Origin: Rhodococcus opacus
GTDB taxonomy: Bacteria; Actinomycetota; Actinomycetes; Mycobacteriales; Mycobacteriaceae
Assembly: GCF_012396235.1 (NCBI RefSeq)
Contig: NZ_JAAXPA010000006.1
Span: 1 to 64,000 of the forward strand
Direction: 5' to 3'
DNA: 64,000 nt
A program made the position numbers and the translations under genes. Below the pieces are notes generated by a model. It was given only the letters and a program-made list of their open reading frames with translations. It did no database searches and was not told the DNA's origin. Within the stretch, counting starts at the first letter, position 1. The number at the start of each line of letters is the position of its first letter. Shown one piece after another: positions 1-8,473 of this stretch.

Positions 1-385
1 CGGCACCCGGCTCGGTCAGGCAATAACTGCCCAGCTGATCCATCGAACACAGCCCCGGCACCCACGCGCGCCGCTGCTCCTCGGTGCCGAACCGGTCGAT
101 CATCCAGGTGACCATGTTGTGGATCGAGATATAGGCGGCGATCGACGGGCACCCCTTCGCGAGCTGCTCGAAGATGCGGGCCGCGTCGACACGAGTCAGC
201 TCGGACCCACCCACGTCCTCGCGGATGTAGATCCCACCCATCCCCAGCGACGCCGCCTTCCGCAGGACATCCACCGGGAAATGCTTGGCCTGATCCCACT
301 CCACAGCGTGCGGCGCGAGATGCTCGGCCGCGAAGTCACGGGCAGTGTCGCTGATCGCCCGCTCGTCATCGGTCAAGGTGAACAT
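1..385 (-). CDS. Acyl-CoA dehydrogenase, N-terminal part (isobutyryl-CoA dehydrogenase-like), runs off the window
   Basis: Only the first 128 or so residues lie in the window; the gene continues past base 1. The reading begins MFTLTDDERAISDTARDFAA, the usual N-terminal helix of acyl-CoA dehydrogenases, and contains the GMGGIYIREDVGGSEL and CLTEPGAG-type region that precedes the FAD and substrate pocket. It starts 10 bases after the stop of the methylmalonate-semialdehyde dehydrogenase gene, so the two form one transcript. In actinobacteria this pair belongs to valine degradation, where the flavoenzyme oxidises isobutyryl-CoA to methacrylyl-CoA. The family is certain; substrate specificity is inferred from the neighbour only. 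Confidence 0.85.
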   Translation of the reverse strand, partial: MFTLTDDERAISDTARDFAAEHLAPHAVEWDQAKHFPVDVLRKAASLGMGGIYIREDVGGSELTRVDAARIFEQLAKGCPSIAAYISIHNMVTWMIDRFGTEEQRRAWVPGLCSMDQLGSYCLTEPGA

Positions 386-395
386 GGAGGTCCGT

Positions 396-1898
396 TCAGT
401 TCATGGTGGGGATGACGAAGTGGTTGGTCTCTTCCTTCTTGCCCGAGGGCCAACGCTGCGTCACGGTCTTGGTCTTGGTGTAGAAGCGGAACGAGTCGGG
501 ACCGTGCTGGTTCAGGTCGCCGAAGCCGGAGCGCTTCCAGCCGCCGAACGTGTGGTACGCGATCGGCACGGGGATCGGCACGTTGACGCCGACCATGCCG
601 ACGTTCACGCGGTTCGTGAAGTCGCGGGCGGTGTCGCCGTCGCGGGTGAAGATGGCGACGCCGTTGCCGTACTCGTGCTCGGTCGGCAGGCGGAGTGCCT
701 CCTCGTAGTCCGCGGCACGGGCGACGAGCAGGACGGGTCCGAAGATCTCTTCCTTGTAGACGCGCATGTCGGTGGTGACCTTGTCGAACAGGGTCGCGCC
801 GGCGAAGAAGCCGTTCTCGTGGCCCTCGAGGGTGAAGCCGCGGCCGTCGATCACGGCCTCCGCACCCTCGTCGATGCCGATCTGGATGTAGTTGTTCACC
901 CGCTCGAGGGCGTCCTTGCTGACCAGCGGGCCGAAGTCGGCGGACTCGTCGTCGCTGCGGCCGATCGTGAGCTTGCCGACCCGTTCGGTCAGCTTGGCAA
1001 CGAGCGCATCGGCCGTCTCCTCGCCCACCGGGACCGCGACGGAAATGGCCATGCACCGCTCACCCGCGGAGCCGTAACCTGCGCCGATAAGGGCATCGGC
1101 CACCTCGTCGAGGTCGGCGTCGGGCATGATGATCGCGTGGTTCTTCGCGCCACCGAAGCACTGCGCACGCTTGCCATGGGCCGCGGCGGTCTCGTAGATG
1201 TACTGCGCGATGGGCGTGGAGCCGACGAACCCGACAGCCTTGACGCGGTCGTCGGTGAGCAGAACGTCCACCACTTCCTTGTCACCGTTGACCACGTTGA
1301 ACACGCCTGCGGGCAGACCGGCCTCGAGGAACAGCTCGGCCAGACGCAGCGGCACCGACGGGTCGCGCTCGGACGGCTTGAGGATGAACGCGTTGCCGGC
1401 GGCCAGCGCGGGACCGGCCTTCCACAGCGGGATCATGGCCGGGAAGTTGAAGGGCGTGATGCCGGCGACGACGCCGAGCGGCTGACGCATCGAGTACACG
1501 TCGATGCCGGTTCCGGCGGATTCCGTGTACTCGCCCTTGAGCAGGTGCGGGGCGCCGAGGGCGAACTCGATAACCTCGAGGCCGCGCTGGATGTCGCCCT
1601 TCGCGTCGGGGATCGTCTTGCCGTGCTCGGACGACAGGAGGCGCGCCAGCGAATCCATCTCCTCCTGCACGAGCTGGAGGAACTTCATCAGGACGCGGGC
1701 CCGCTTCTGCGGGTTGAACAGCGCCCATTCCCGCTGAGCATCCACCGCGTTCGCGATGATCGCCTCGGTCTCGGCCTTGTCGGCGAGAGGCACACGCGCC
1801 TGCACCTCACCGGTGTTGGGGTCGTAGACGTCGCCGAACTTGTTGGAGGCACCGGGGACGCGCTTGCCGCCGACGAAGTGGGATAGCTCTTGAACCAT
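396..1898 (-). CDS. mmsA: CoA-acylating methylmalonate-semialdehyde dehydrogenase
   Basis: A 500-residue aldehyde dehydrogenase, the normal length for MmsA, which converts methylmalonate semialdehyde or malonate semialdehyde with CoA and NAD+ to propionyl-CoA or acetyl-CoA in valine and inositol breakdown. The start MVQELSHFVGGK was chosen because the family begins there; the open frame upstream has no similarity to the family. The NAD-binding segment contains FVGSTPIAQYIY, followed by GGAKNHAIIMPDADLDE, and the catalytic cysteine lies in GSAGERCMAISV. It is the first gene of a minus-strand operon with the downstream acyl-CoA dehydrogenase and has a promoter-like region with a tandem repeat upstream. 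Confidence 0.95.
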   Translation of the reverse strand: MVQELSHFVGGKRVPGASNKFGDVYDPNTGEVQARVPLADKAETEAIIANAVDAQREWALFNPQKRARVLMKFLQLVQEEMDSLARLLSSEHGKTIPDAKGDIQRGLEVIEFALGAPHLLKGEYTESAGTGIDVYSMRQPLGVVAGITPFNFPAMIPLWKAGPALAAGNAFILKPSERDPSVPLRLAELFLEAGLPAGVFNVVNGDKEVVDVLLTDDRVKAVGFVGSTPIAQYIYETAAAHGKRAQCFGGAKNHAIIMPDADLDEVADALIGAGYGSAGERCMAISVAVPVGEETADALVAKLTERVGKLTIGRSDDESADFGPLVSKDALERVNNYIQIGIDEGAEAVIDGRGFTLEGHENGFFAGATLFDKVTTDMRVYKEEIFGPVLLVARAADYEEALRLPTEHEYGNGVAIFTRDGDTARDFTNRVNVGMVGVNVPIPVPIAYHTFGGWKRSGFGDLNQHGPDSFRFYTKTKTVTQRWPSGKKEETNHFVIPTMN

Positions 1899-1950
1899 TG
1901 TGCGAACCCGTTTCTTACTCGATGATGAGGGAGTTCCGAATATGTAGCCC

Positions 1951-1980
1951 ATCCTATAGTTGGATGTCCATGTATGTCCA
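1951..1980 (-). promoter_or_regulatory. Candidate mmsA promoter overlapping a tandem decamer repeat
   Basis: On the minus strand TGGACA (1975-1980) and TAGGAT (1951-1956) form a -35/-10 pair with an 18-base spacer, 53 bases before the mmsA start. The plus strand between 1961 and 1980 is two adjacent decamers, TGGATGTCCA and TGTATGTCCA, differing at one base. The first is itself a TGGA-NN-TCCA palindrome. Repeats of this kind covering the -35 region are typical of repressor operators; the regulator is not in the window. Confidence 0.5.
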
Positions 1981-2011
1981 GACCGTGTCATGTCGCGGCA
2001 GGAGTGAGCAG

Positions 2012-2503
2012 TCAGTGCTTTCGCACGACGTGCTCGGGCTCGCCCGGTTTCCAGATGGTGATGTCCATGTGGCCGTCGCCGACCTCCACTGCCGAGCCAC
2101 CGGTGAGATCGGCTCGGTAGCAGTGATCGAATTCCTCCCCCCGGATGTCGAACCCGGTCTCGTCGAACAGCGCCTGCGCGAAACGCTGGTGCAGGGCCTT
2201 GTCCTGGACGTCGTCGACGACACCCCACAGTTTTGCGTCGCCCTCCTTCACCTCGGTGTCGACGGTCGCGGTGTGGAGGCAGAAGCGCGGATCGCGAGCC
2301 AGATCCCGGAACTTCGTGGTGTTCGGCATTCCGGCGATCCACAACTGATTTTCGAAGAATCTCGGCTCGACCGGGCTGATCCGCGGGAATCCGTCGGAGC
2401 GAAGCGTGCCGAGCATGCAGAGGTTTCCGGTCGCCGCATGTCGACGGGAGAAGATAGCGGCAATCCGCGGAGCAGCTTCGGCGAACTCGTTCCAGCTGGC
2501 CAT
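2012..2503 (-). CDS. Pyridoxamine 5'-phosphate oxidase-family (FMN split-barrel) protein
   Basis: A 163-residue single-domain protein of the FMN-binding split-barrel superfamily, seen in NLCMLGTLRSDGFPRISPVE, PRFFENQLWIAGMP and the later DPRFCLHTAT strand. Such proteins bind flavin or F420 and act as oxidases or reductases on varied small molecules; the substrate cannot be told here. The ATG at 2503 was preferred to the GTG at 2509 because an AGGG stands eight bases before it. It lies between the mmsA promoter and the HNH gene, on the same strand as both, with no sign that it belongs to either unit. Confidence 0.75.
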   Translation of the reverse strand: MASWNEFAEAAPRIAAIFSRRHAATGNLCMLGTLRSDGFPRISPVEPRFFENQLWIAGMPNTTKFRDLARDPRFCLHTATVDTEVKEGDAKLWGVVDDVQDKALHQRFAQALFDETGFDIRGEEFDHCYRADLTGGSAVEVGDGHMDITIWKPGEPEHVVRKH

Positions 2504-2539
2504 GCACACGACCCTACGACCAATCCCGTGGCCGCCGGA

Positions 2540-3832
2540 TCAAGACGCACGCAATTGTGCGATGAGTACCGCCTCGACTCCCGACTGCCGTGCCGCGGCC
2601 GGGAGCGGTGGCGCGGTTGATCGGTAGTGGTGCCCGGTCGGGGTGCCGACGTCGAGGAGATGGGTGCGGCCGGGGTTGTGCACCGGTCGGGCCGTCCAGC
2701 CTGGTGCTTCCTTCGCGTAGTTGCAGGCCTCGCAGAGCCCGGACCCGTTCTCCGCGCTGGTGGCACCGGATTCGCGGTGTGAGCGGATGTGGTCGTGGTG
2801 TCGAATCGGGGCGTCACACCACGGGGTGCGGCACGTCTGATCCCGCAGGTCGATCAGCGTTCGCAGGCTTTTCGGAAATGTTCGGGATTGGGATTCCAGC
2901 GCGGTCAACGACCCCGACTGTGGGCATGCGTAGATGCGCTGCAACGACGTCTCGGCATCTCCATCGATGGCGTCGGCGACCAGTTGCCGCGCGATCCCCG
3001 CCGGCACCGGCCCGAAACCCTGCAGCTGCGCCGCCTCGTGCCCGCCGGTCAGCAACGTTTCGTCGGAGAGCACGAGGTTCACCGTCACCGGAATACCCGA
3101 CGTCACTTCGGCTCCGGTGCCCCGGTCGAACAACAAGTCCACCATCAGCTGATTGCGGGTGCGGCCACCGCCGTTCCCGGTGGCGATCAGGCTGTCCGCG
3201 TCCCGCCCCAGGGTCGCCTGCAGGCAGACCGCCTGCTCAACCGGCATCAGCACACTCAGATACGCCATCGAATCCGGCGCGGGGCGTGTTGTGACCCGTC
3301 GTTCGGACACGGCCTTGCGGTGCCGGGCCACGACCGCGGCGGCGTCGAGTTCCACCGCCAACGCCTTCGCCCGTGCGATCAGACTGTTTGGGTCCGAACA
3401 CAACCGGCGGTCCACGATGCCCCGATCCGCGGCCGACAGGCACGCAGTCTCCCGCACCAACAGGGTGGCGCGCCATTCGTTCAACCGACCCGACCGCAGC
3501 AGGGCCAGGGTGTGCGGCATCTCGTGCACCAGCGCCAGCGCGAATCCGAGATGCCGGCCGCCGCGGTTCGGGGATTCTCTGCGCGCAAACGCAATCTGCG
3601 ACCCGACGCCCCGGGCCCACTCGGATCGCGGGAGCCTCCGAGCTTTACGGTCCTCTCGGATACTCGTCGCGACATCGTCAGTGATCACCGCCTGCACCGC
3701 ACACCCGACCGACTTCAACGTCTCGATCGCATCGAGCAGTTCGATGCCCAATCCCGCATCGCCACTCGTTGTCTCGGCACATTGCAGGCGCGCCGTGAAT
3801 GCGCGCAATTCCTCGAGAAGTACTGCCCCCAC
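2540..3832 (-). CDS. DUF222 / 13E12-type HNH endonuclease-domain protein
   Basis: A 430-residue protein with an N-terminal DUF222 domain (about residues 10-300) and a C-terminal HNH domain holding CRTPWCDAPIRHHDHIRSH and a later LCEACNYAKE, which provide the zinc-binding cysteines and the catalytic His-His-Asp centre. This is the actinobacterial 13E12 repeat family, often multicopy and damage-inducible in mycobacteria. The GTG at 3832 was chosen because GGGGGAGG stands six bases upstream and a promoter with a LexA-type box lies immediately before it. The open frame continues far upstream, but that part would place the promoter inside the coding sequence. DNA cleavage activity is inferred from the domain only. 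Confidence 0.85.
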   Translation of the reverse strand: MGAVLLEELRAFTARLQCAETTSGDAGLGIELLDAIETLKSVGCAVQAVITDDVATSIREDRKARRLPRSEWARGVGSQIAFARRESPNRGGRHLGFALALVHEMPHTLALLRSGRLNEWRATLLVRETACLSAADRGIVDRRLCSDPNSLIARAKALAVELDAAAVVARHRKAVSERRVTTRPAPDSMAYLSVLMPVEQAVCLQATLGRDADSLIATGNGGGRTRNQLMVDLLFDRGTGAEVTSGIPVTVNLVLSDETLLTGGHEAAQLQGFGPVPAGIARQLVADAIDGDAETSLQRIYACPQSGSLTALESQSRTFPKSLRTLIDLRDQTCRTPWCDAPIRHHDHIRSHRESGATSAENGSGLCEACNYAKEAPGWTARPVHNPGRTHLLDVGTPTGHHYRSTAPPLPAAARQSGVEAVLIAQLRAS

Positions 3833-3854
3833 AACAAACCTCCCCCAAGGTTGT

Positions 3855-3870
3855 TCGAATATCTGTTCGA
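3855..3870 (-). promoter_or_regulatory. LexA (SOS) box before the HNH gene
   Basis: The 16-mer TCGAATATCTGTTCGA on the plus strand matches the actinobacterial SOS palindrome TCGAAC-N4-GTTCGA at 11 of 12 defined positions. It touches the -10 element and ends 22 bases before the chosen start codon, a position where a bound repressor would block transcription. 13E12-family genes are known members of the LexA regulon in Mycobacterium tuberculosis, which supports the reading. Confidence 0.7.
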
Positions 3871-3898
3871 TACTAGCAACAACCCTTGCCAGTGGCAA
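3870..3898 (-). promoter_or_regulatory. Promoter of the HNH gene
   Basis: On the minus strand TTGCCA (3893-3898) and TAGTAT (3870-3875) are separated by exactly 17 bases and stand just upstream of the LexA-type box. The remaining bases from about 3899 to 4131, between this promoter and the end of cutC, show no gene or convincing signal. Confidence 0.6.
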
Positions 3899-4131
3899 TA
3901 GCCCGCGTCGACGCATCAGAAAGGCCCGCGTATGTGTACTGGGGTGGGGCCGAATGAAGGGACCGTCGACCGACGGGCACAACGCTGTATCGAGAACGGT
4001 CGCGACCCGCGACACGCCGCTGTCAAGGCCGCCAAGGGCGTCACCCGTCGCTGCCATGCAGGCATTGTGGACTAGCGAGTGATTCAGACTTCGCAGGGAT
4101 CTCGACAGGGGGCCACAGGGAACCGTCGAAG

Positions 4132-4845
4132 TCAGATCCCCAGCGCCGCCGCCGCTGCCCGCGCGAGGGTTTCGTCGACGGCGTCGTAGCCGCCGGACCC
4201 GCCGCCCGGACCGCCGCTGTCGTTGACGGTGCGGCGGGCGGAGAGATGCACGGCGTCGACGCCGGTGCCCGCGACCGCGGCGATGTCCTCGACGCGGATC
4301 CCGCCACCTGCCATCACTTGGATCCGGCCGTGCGCGTGGGCGACCATGCCGGACAGGGCGTCGAGGCCGTCGATGCACCGCGGCGCTCCGCCCGAGGTCA
4401 GGACCCTGATGATGCCCGACCGCGCGAGCGTATCGACGGCGGTCGCCCGGTCGTCGACGACGTCCATCGCACGATGGAACGTCACCTCCACCGCGTACGG
4501 GTCGATGCCGTCGAGCAGGCGGCGCAGAGCGTCGCGGTCGACGGACATGTCGGGCGTGAGCGCACCGAGCACCACCCCGGACGCGCCGGCGCCCACCGCG
4601 GCCCGAACGTCGCGAGCCATCACGGCGATCTCGTCGGCGTCGTAGACGAATCCACCGGGCCGGCAACGGATCAGCGGGTGCACCGCGATCCCCTGGGCCG
4701 CAACCGCTTCGATCATGCCGATACTCGGCGTCAACCCGCCGGTCGCGCCGAGTGCGGTGCACAACTCGACGCGCACCGCGCCGGTGTGTCGGGCGATCCG
4801 GGCGCCCGCGACGTCCTGGACCGCCAGTTCGAGTACGGGTGTCAT
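4132..4845 (-). CDS. cutC: CutC-family TIM-barrel protein in the GlcNAc operon
   Basis: A 237-residue protein with the CutC hallmarks VRVELCTALGATGGLTPS, VHPLIRCRPGGFVYD, VTFHRAMDV and VLTSGGAP. The family is named for copper homeostasis in Escherichia coli, but that role has been questioned. Here the N-terminal strand reads VLELAVQD where the E. coli protein has a Cys-Cys pair, so the usual copper-ligand candidates are missing; the Cys of VELC is kept. Its ATG directly follows the nagB stop codon, making it the last gene of the amino-sugar operon. That context suggests a role in amino-sugar metabolism, which is inference. Confidence 0.85.
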   Translation of the reverse strand: MTPVLELAVQDVAGARIARHTGAVRVELCTALGATGGLTPSIGMIEAVAAQGIAVHPLIRCRPGGFVYDADEIAVMARDVRAAVGAGASGVVLGALTPDMSVDRDALRRLLDGIDPYAVEVTFHRAMDVVDDRATAVDTLARSGIIRVLTSGGAPRCIDGLDALSGMVAHAHGRIQVMAGGGIRVEDIAAVAGTGVDAVHLSARRTVNDSGGPGGGSGGYDAVDETLARAAAAALGI

Positions 4846-5625
4846 CTAGAACGACTGCCAGGAAGGCTTGTGTTCCAGCGCATACCGGTAGTAGTCGGCG
4901 AGTTGCAGCTTGCTCGCTGCGGCTTCGTCGATCACGACGGTGACGTGCCGGTGCAGCTGCATCACCGATGCCGGGCAGAACGCGGAGAGCGGTCCCTCCG
5001 CGGCGGCGGCGATCGCCTCGGCCTTGCCCTTGCCGAACGCGATCATCACCAGGTGCCGGGCCTCGCTGATGGTGCCCAACCCCTGAGTGAGGACGTGGTG
5101 TGGGACGTCGTCGACGCTGTCGAAGAACCGCGCGTTGTCGAGGCGGGTCTGCTCGGTGAGGGTCTTGACGCGGGTGCGTGAGGTCAGCGCGGAGCCCGGC
5201 TCGTTGAATCCGATGTGGCCGTCGGTCCCGATGCCGAGAAGCTGCACGTCGACGCCGCCCGCGTCGGCGATGGCCGCGTCGTACCGCGCACCTTCCTCGG
5301 CGATGTCGGGCGATTCGCCGTTCGGGCTGAGCACGCGGTCGGTGTCGAGGTTGACGTGGTCGACGAACTCCGAGCGGATCACCGAGAAGTACGACTGGTC
5401 ATGGGTTTTCGGAAGTCCGACGTACTCGTCCAGCAGGAAGGCGCGCGCGTCCGAGAAGTCCAGTCCGGACTCACGGTGCCTGCGGGCGAGTTCCCGGTAG
5501 CTTCCGAGCGGGGACGAGCCGGTCGCGAGGCCCAGCGTCGTCGGACCGCGTCGCACGTACCCCTCGACGATGTCCGCGACGGTCGAGCTGACGTCCGACG
5601 GCGTCTGCCGGATTACGATTTCCAT
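4846..5625 (-). CDS. nagB: Glucosamine-6-phosphate deaminase
   Basis: A 259-residue enzyme, close to the family norm, that converts glucosamine 6-phosphate to fructose 6-phosphate and ammonia, feeding amino sugars into glycolysis. Visible motifs are GLATGSSPLGSY for phosphate binding, FLLDEYVGLP with the catalytic-base aspartate region, and GIGTDGHIGFNEPGS. It overlaps the end of nagA by 13 bases and abuts cutC, so it is translated from the same operon message as the PTS genes. Residues for allosteric activation by GlcNAc-6-phosphate were not assessed. Confidence 0.97.
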   Translation of the reverse strand: MEIVIRQTPSDVSSTVADIVEGYVRRGPTTLGLATGSSPLGSYRELARRHRESGLDFSDARAFLLDEYVGLPKTHDQSYFSVIRSEFVDHVNLDTDRVLSPNGESPDIAEEGARYDAAIADAGGVDVQLLGIGTDGHIGFNEPGSALTSRTRVKTLTEQTRLDNARFFDSVDDVPHHVLTQGLGTISEARHLVMIAFGKGKAEAIAAAAEGPLSAFCPASVMQLHRHVTVVIDEAAASKLQLADYYRYALEHKPSWQSF

Positions 5626-6797
5626 GCGAGTCCTTCCCGTTCGGCGGGTATTCCGCCGACGAACACGCCGCAGGGGCGCAGTTGGTGATCGGTCACGACG
5701 ATATCGGCGCGGCGGCCCGGGGCGAGGCTGCCGCGTTCGGACTCCAGGCCGAGCAGCCGGGCCGGAGTCCTGGTGGCGGAAGCGACGGCGTCGACGAGTC
5801 GGATACCGCTGTCGACGACGGCGGTGCGGACCACGTCCAGCAGCCGTGCGGTGCCGCCTGCGATGGCCCCCTCGGACCCGTCGGTGGTCGCGAGCCGGGC
5901 GACACCGCGCGAGACGCGCACGTCCAGGGGCCCGAGCTGGTAGTCGCCGTCCGTCACACCGGCGGCGGCCATGGCGTCACTGACGAGGACGATCTGGTCG
6001 GGCCCGACGGTGTCGAACACCATCGACACGGTCTCGGGCGCGAGATGCACCCCGTCCGCGATCAATTCGACGACGATGTCGCCGCGACCGGCCGCGGCCA
6101 GGAATGCCGCCACCGGTCCCGGCGCGCGATGGTGCAGTGGTGGCATCGCGTTGAACAGGTGTGTGGCGGTCAGTGGGCCACCGGCGGCGTCGGCGATCCT
6201 CGCGGACGTGGTCGCCGCGTCGGTGTCGGTGTGACCGAGGCTCGGTAGCACGTCGCGCCGGCGCATCGCGGCGAGAAGTTCTCCGAAGTGCGCGGTCTCC
6301 GGCGCGAGCGTCATCGACCGGACGGTGCCGCGCGCGGCATCGCAGATCCTCTCGAACAGGCCGGGATCGCCGGGGATCACGGACGCGGGATCCTGCGCAC
6401 CGCACCGGGCACCGGAAATGAACGGACCCTCCAGGTGGATCCCGAGGAGCTCACCGCGTTCCACCAGCTCGGCGAGGATTCCGGCCTGCCGGAGCAGGTC
6501 CTGCTCCCCTGCCGAGACGAGGCTGCCGAGCAGTGCGGTGGTGCCGTGCTCGCGGTGATGGTCCGCGGCCCGCCGGGCCCCGTCGGCGTCGGCGTTGGGA
6601 AACCCCGCGCCGGCGCCGCCGTGGCAGTGCAGGTCGATCAGGCCCGGCAGCAGTATCGACGAACTCGGTTCCGGTAGCGGCACTTCTCCGCGGTACCGCA
6701 CGGCGGACCCGACCCAGGAGATTCGGTCGCCGTCGGTGACCACCACACCGTCGGCGATGACGCCGTCCTCCACGACGACCTTGCCCCGCAGGATCAT
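5613..6797 (-). CDS. nagA: N-acetylglucosamine-6-phosphate deacetylase
   Basis: A 394-residue amidohydrolase that removes acetate from GlcNAc-6-phosphate, supplying NagB. The sequence shows the metal-binding LPGLIDLHCHGG motif, SLGHTDTDA, THLFNAMPPLHHR and the catalytic aspartate in VLVSDAMAAAG. The ATG at 6797 overlaps the ptsI stop in an ATGA and begins MILRGKVVVEDG, the family's usual first strand; the much longer open frame upstream is the antisense-like shadow of ptsI. Its place after EI and before NagB follows the order of the pathway. Confidence 0.97.
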   Translation of the reverse strand: MILRGKVVVEDGVIADGVVVTDGDRISWVGSAVRYRGEVPLPEPSSSILLPGLIDLHCHGGAGAGFPNADADGARRAADHHREHGTTALLGSLVSAGEQDLLRQAGILAELVERGELLGIHLEGPFISGARCGAQDPASVIPGDPGLFERICDAARGTVRSMTLAPETAHFGELLAAMRRRDVLPSLGHTDTDAATTSARIADAAGGPLTATHLFNAMPPLHHRAPGPVAAFLAAAGRGDIVVELIADGVHLAPETVSMVFDTVGPDQIVLVSDAMAAAGVTDGDYQLGPLDVRVSRGVARLATTDGSEGAIAGGTARLLDVVRTAVVDSGIRLVDAVASATRTPARLLGLESERGSLAPGRRADIVVTDHQLRPCGVFVGGIPAEREGLAWKS

Positions 6798-8473
6798 CGA
6801 GGCGCTCCGGATGTGAGAGCGGCGACCGCCGATCGTGCGGCCTGCGGGGACCGTGCGCCGCGTGCGGCGACCGCCATCTCCCGGCACAGGCCGAGGCCGG
6901 TGGCGGCCAGACTGGCACGCACGGCACCCAGCGACGGAGCCACCATCGACAGGCTGGTGACGCCCAGCCCGACCAGCACCGGGGCCAGCGCGGGATCGGA
7001 CGCGGCCTCCCCGCAGACGCCGACGGGTGTGCCTGCCTCCGCTCCTGCCGCGCCGACCAGGCCGATCAGGTCCAGGACGGCGGGCTGCCACGGGTCGAGC
7101 AGTGGCGCGAGACTGCCCGCCATCCGGTCCGCGGCGCACGTGTACTGGCTCAGGTCGTTGGTCCCGATACTGACGAAATCGAGGTGCTCGAGCAGGTCGC
7201 GTGCACGCAGCGCTGCCGAGGGGATTTCGATCATCGCCCCGACCGTGGCGATACCGGCTGAGCGGGCGAGCGCGGCGAAGCCCTCCGCCTCCTCCGCCGT
7301 CGCCACCATCGGCGCCATCACCCACAGGTCCGCGCCGGTGGTGGCCGCCGCGGCGCCGAGAGCCTCCAACTGGGTGGCCAGGACGTCCGGGTAGACGGTG
7401 CCGACCCGCAGCCCCCGCACGCCGAGTGCCGGGTTCTCCTCCGCGCCGAGGTCGAGGAACGGCAGTGGTTTGTCGGAGCCGCTGTCGAGGGTCCGGACCA
7501 CCACCTTGCGTCCCGCGAACTGCTCCAGCACCGACGTGTAGGTGGCGATCTGTTCGTCGAGGGTGGGCGCGATCTGCCTGCCGAGGTATAGGAATTCGGT
7601 GCGGAACAGCCCGACGCCCTCGGAATCCGCGGTGGCGGCGCGGGTGGCGTCGTCGACGGTGCCGATGTTGACGAGCAGTCCGACGGGTGCCCCGTCCCGG
7701 GTGCGGCCGGGTCCACTCATGGCCGCGACCCGCGCTCGCGCCTCCGCGACCTGCTCGGCCACCTCTGCCTGCCGAAGGTCGCCGGGGTCGACGACGATCT
7801 CGCCGGTCGTCCCGTCGGCCACCACCGGTCTTCCCTCGACCAACCGGTCGAGGTCGGCGCAGTTCACGATCGCCGGCAGACCGAGGGATTTCGCCAGGAT
7901 CGCAGTGTGGCTCGTCGGCCCGCCCTCGGCGGTGAGCAGACCGACCACGTCGCTGCCGCCGAGCATCGCGGTGTCCGCGGGCGACAGGTCCCTGGCGACG
8001 AGAACGAACGGGTACCCGGGATCGGGGATGCCGGGCATCGGCACTCCCAGAAGCACCGCGACCGCGCGATGCCCGAGGTCACGCAGGTCCGCGACGCGTT
8101 CGGCCAGGTACCCACCGAGGGCCTCGAGTGTGGCGCAGTAACCGTCGAACGCGACGCTCACGGCGTGTGCCGTCGGCATGCCGGCGCGAAGGTTCTCCTC
8201 GGCGGCGGACACGATTCCCGGGTCGCGGGCCATGGCCGCCGACACGAGCAGGATCTCGGACGCGACGCCGTCCACCTGGGCGGCGCGGGCTTCGAGGTCG
8301 CCGGACACGGTCGCGAGGGCGTCCCGCACACGGGCGGTCTCGGCCGTGATCGATTCGCCGACAGGGTCTTCGGCCGACGTCGCGACCGGTGTCCCGAACG
8401 AGAGCCAGGGTGCGCAGACCAGCCCCGGACTCACCCCGAGGCCGTGTACGAGAACTTCCGTAGCCGTCGACAT
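6794..8473 (-). CDS. ptsI: Phosphoenolpyruvate-protein phosphotransferase (PTS enzyme I)
   Basis: A 559-residue enzyme I that takes phosphate from phosphoenolpyruvate and passes it to HPr. The phosphorylated histidine is His189 in GGPTSHTAILAKSLGLPAIV, and the C-terminal barrel shows FRTEFLYLGRQ, LDSGSDKPLPFL, IEIPSAALRA and SIGTNDLSQYTCAADR, all expected of EI. Its ATG lies next to the ptsH stop (shared base at 8473), and its own stop overlaps nagA. Being inside a sugar-specific operon means that GlcNAc supply may set the level of the general PTS proteins, unless a second copy exists elsewhere. Confidence 0.97.
   Translation of the reverse strand: MSTATEVLVHGLGVSPGLVCAPWLSFGTPVATSAEDPVGESITAETARVRDALATVSGDLEARAAQVDGVASEILLVSAAMARDPGIVSAAEENLRAGMPTAHAVSVAFDGYCATLEALGGYLAERVADLRDLGHRAVAVLLGVPMPGIPDPGYPFVLVARDLSPADTAMLGGSDVVGLLTAEGGPTSHTAILAKSLGLPAIVNCADLDRLVEGRPVVADGTTGEIVVDPGDLRQAEVAEQVAEARARVAAMSGPGRTRDGAPVGLLVNIGTVDDATRAATADSEGVGLFRTEFLYLGRQIAPTLDEQIATYTSVLEQFAGRKVVVRTLDSGSDKPLPFLDLGAEENPALGVRGLRVGTVYPDVLATQLEALGAAAATTGADLWVMAPMVATAEEAEGFAALARSAGIATVGAMIEIPSAALRARDLLEHLDFVSIGTNDLSQYTCAADRMAGSLAPLLDPWQPAVLDLIGLVGAAGAEAGTPVGVCGEAASDPALAPVLVGLGVTSLSMVAPSLGAVRASLAATGLGLCREMAVAARGARSPQAARSAVAALTSGAPR

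Noticed and set aside
345..1886. Long plus-strand frame (513 codons) opposite mmsA
   Set aside because: It is an antisense shadow created by high third-position GC; mmsA on the other strand has full family motifs.
3833..4762. Upstream extension of the HNH protein by 310 codons
   Set aside because: It would bury a good promoter, the LexA-type box and the ribosome site, and it overlaps cutC without family similarity.
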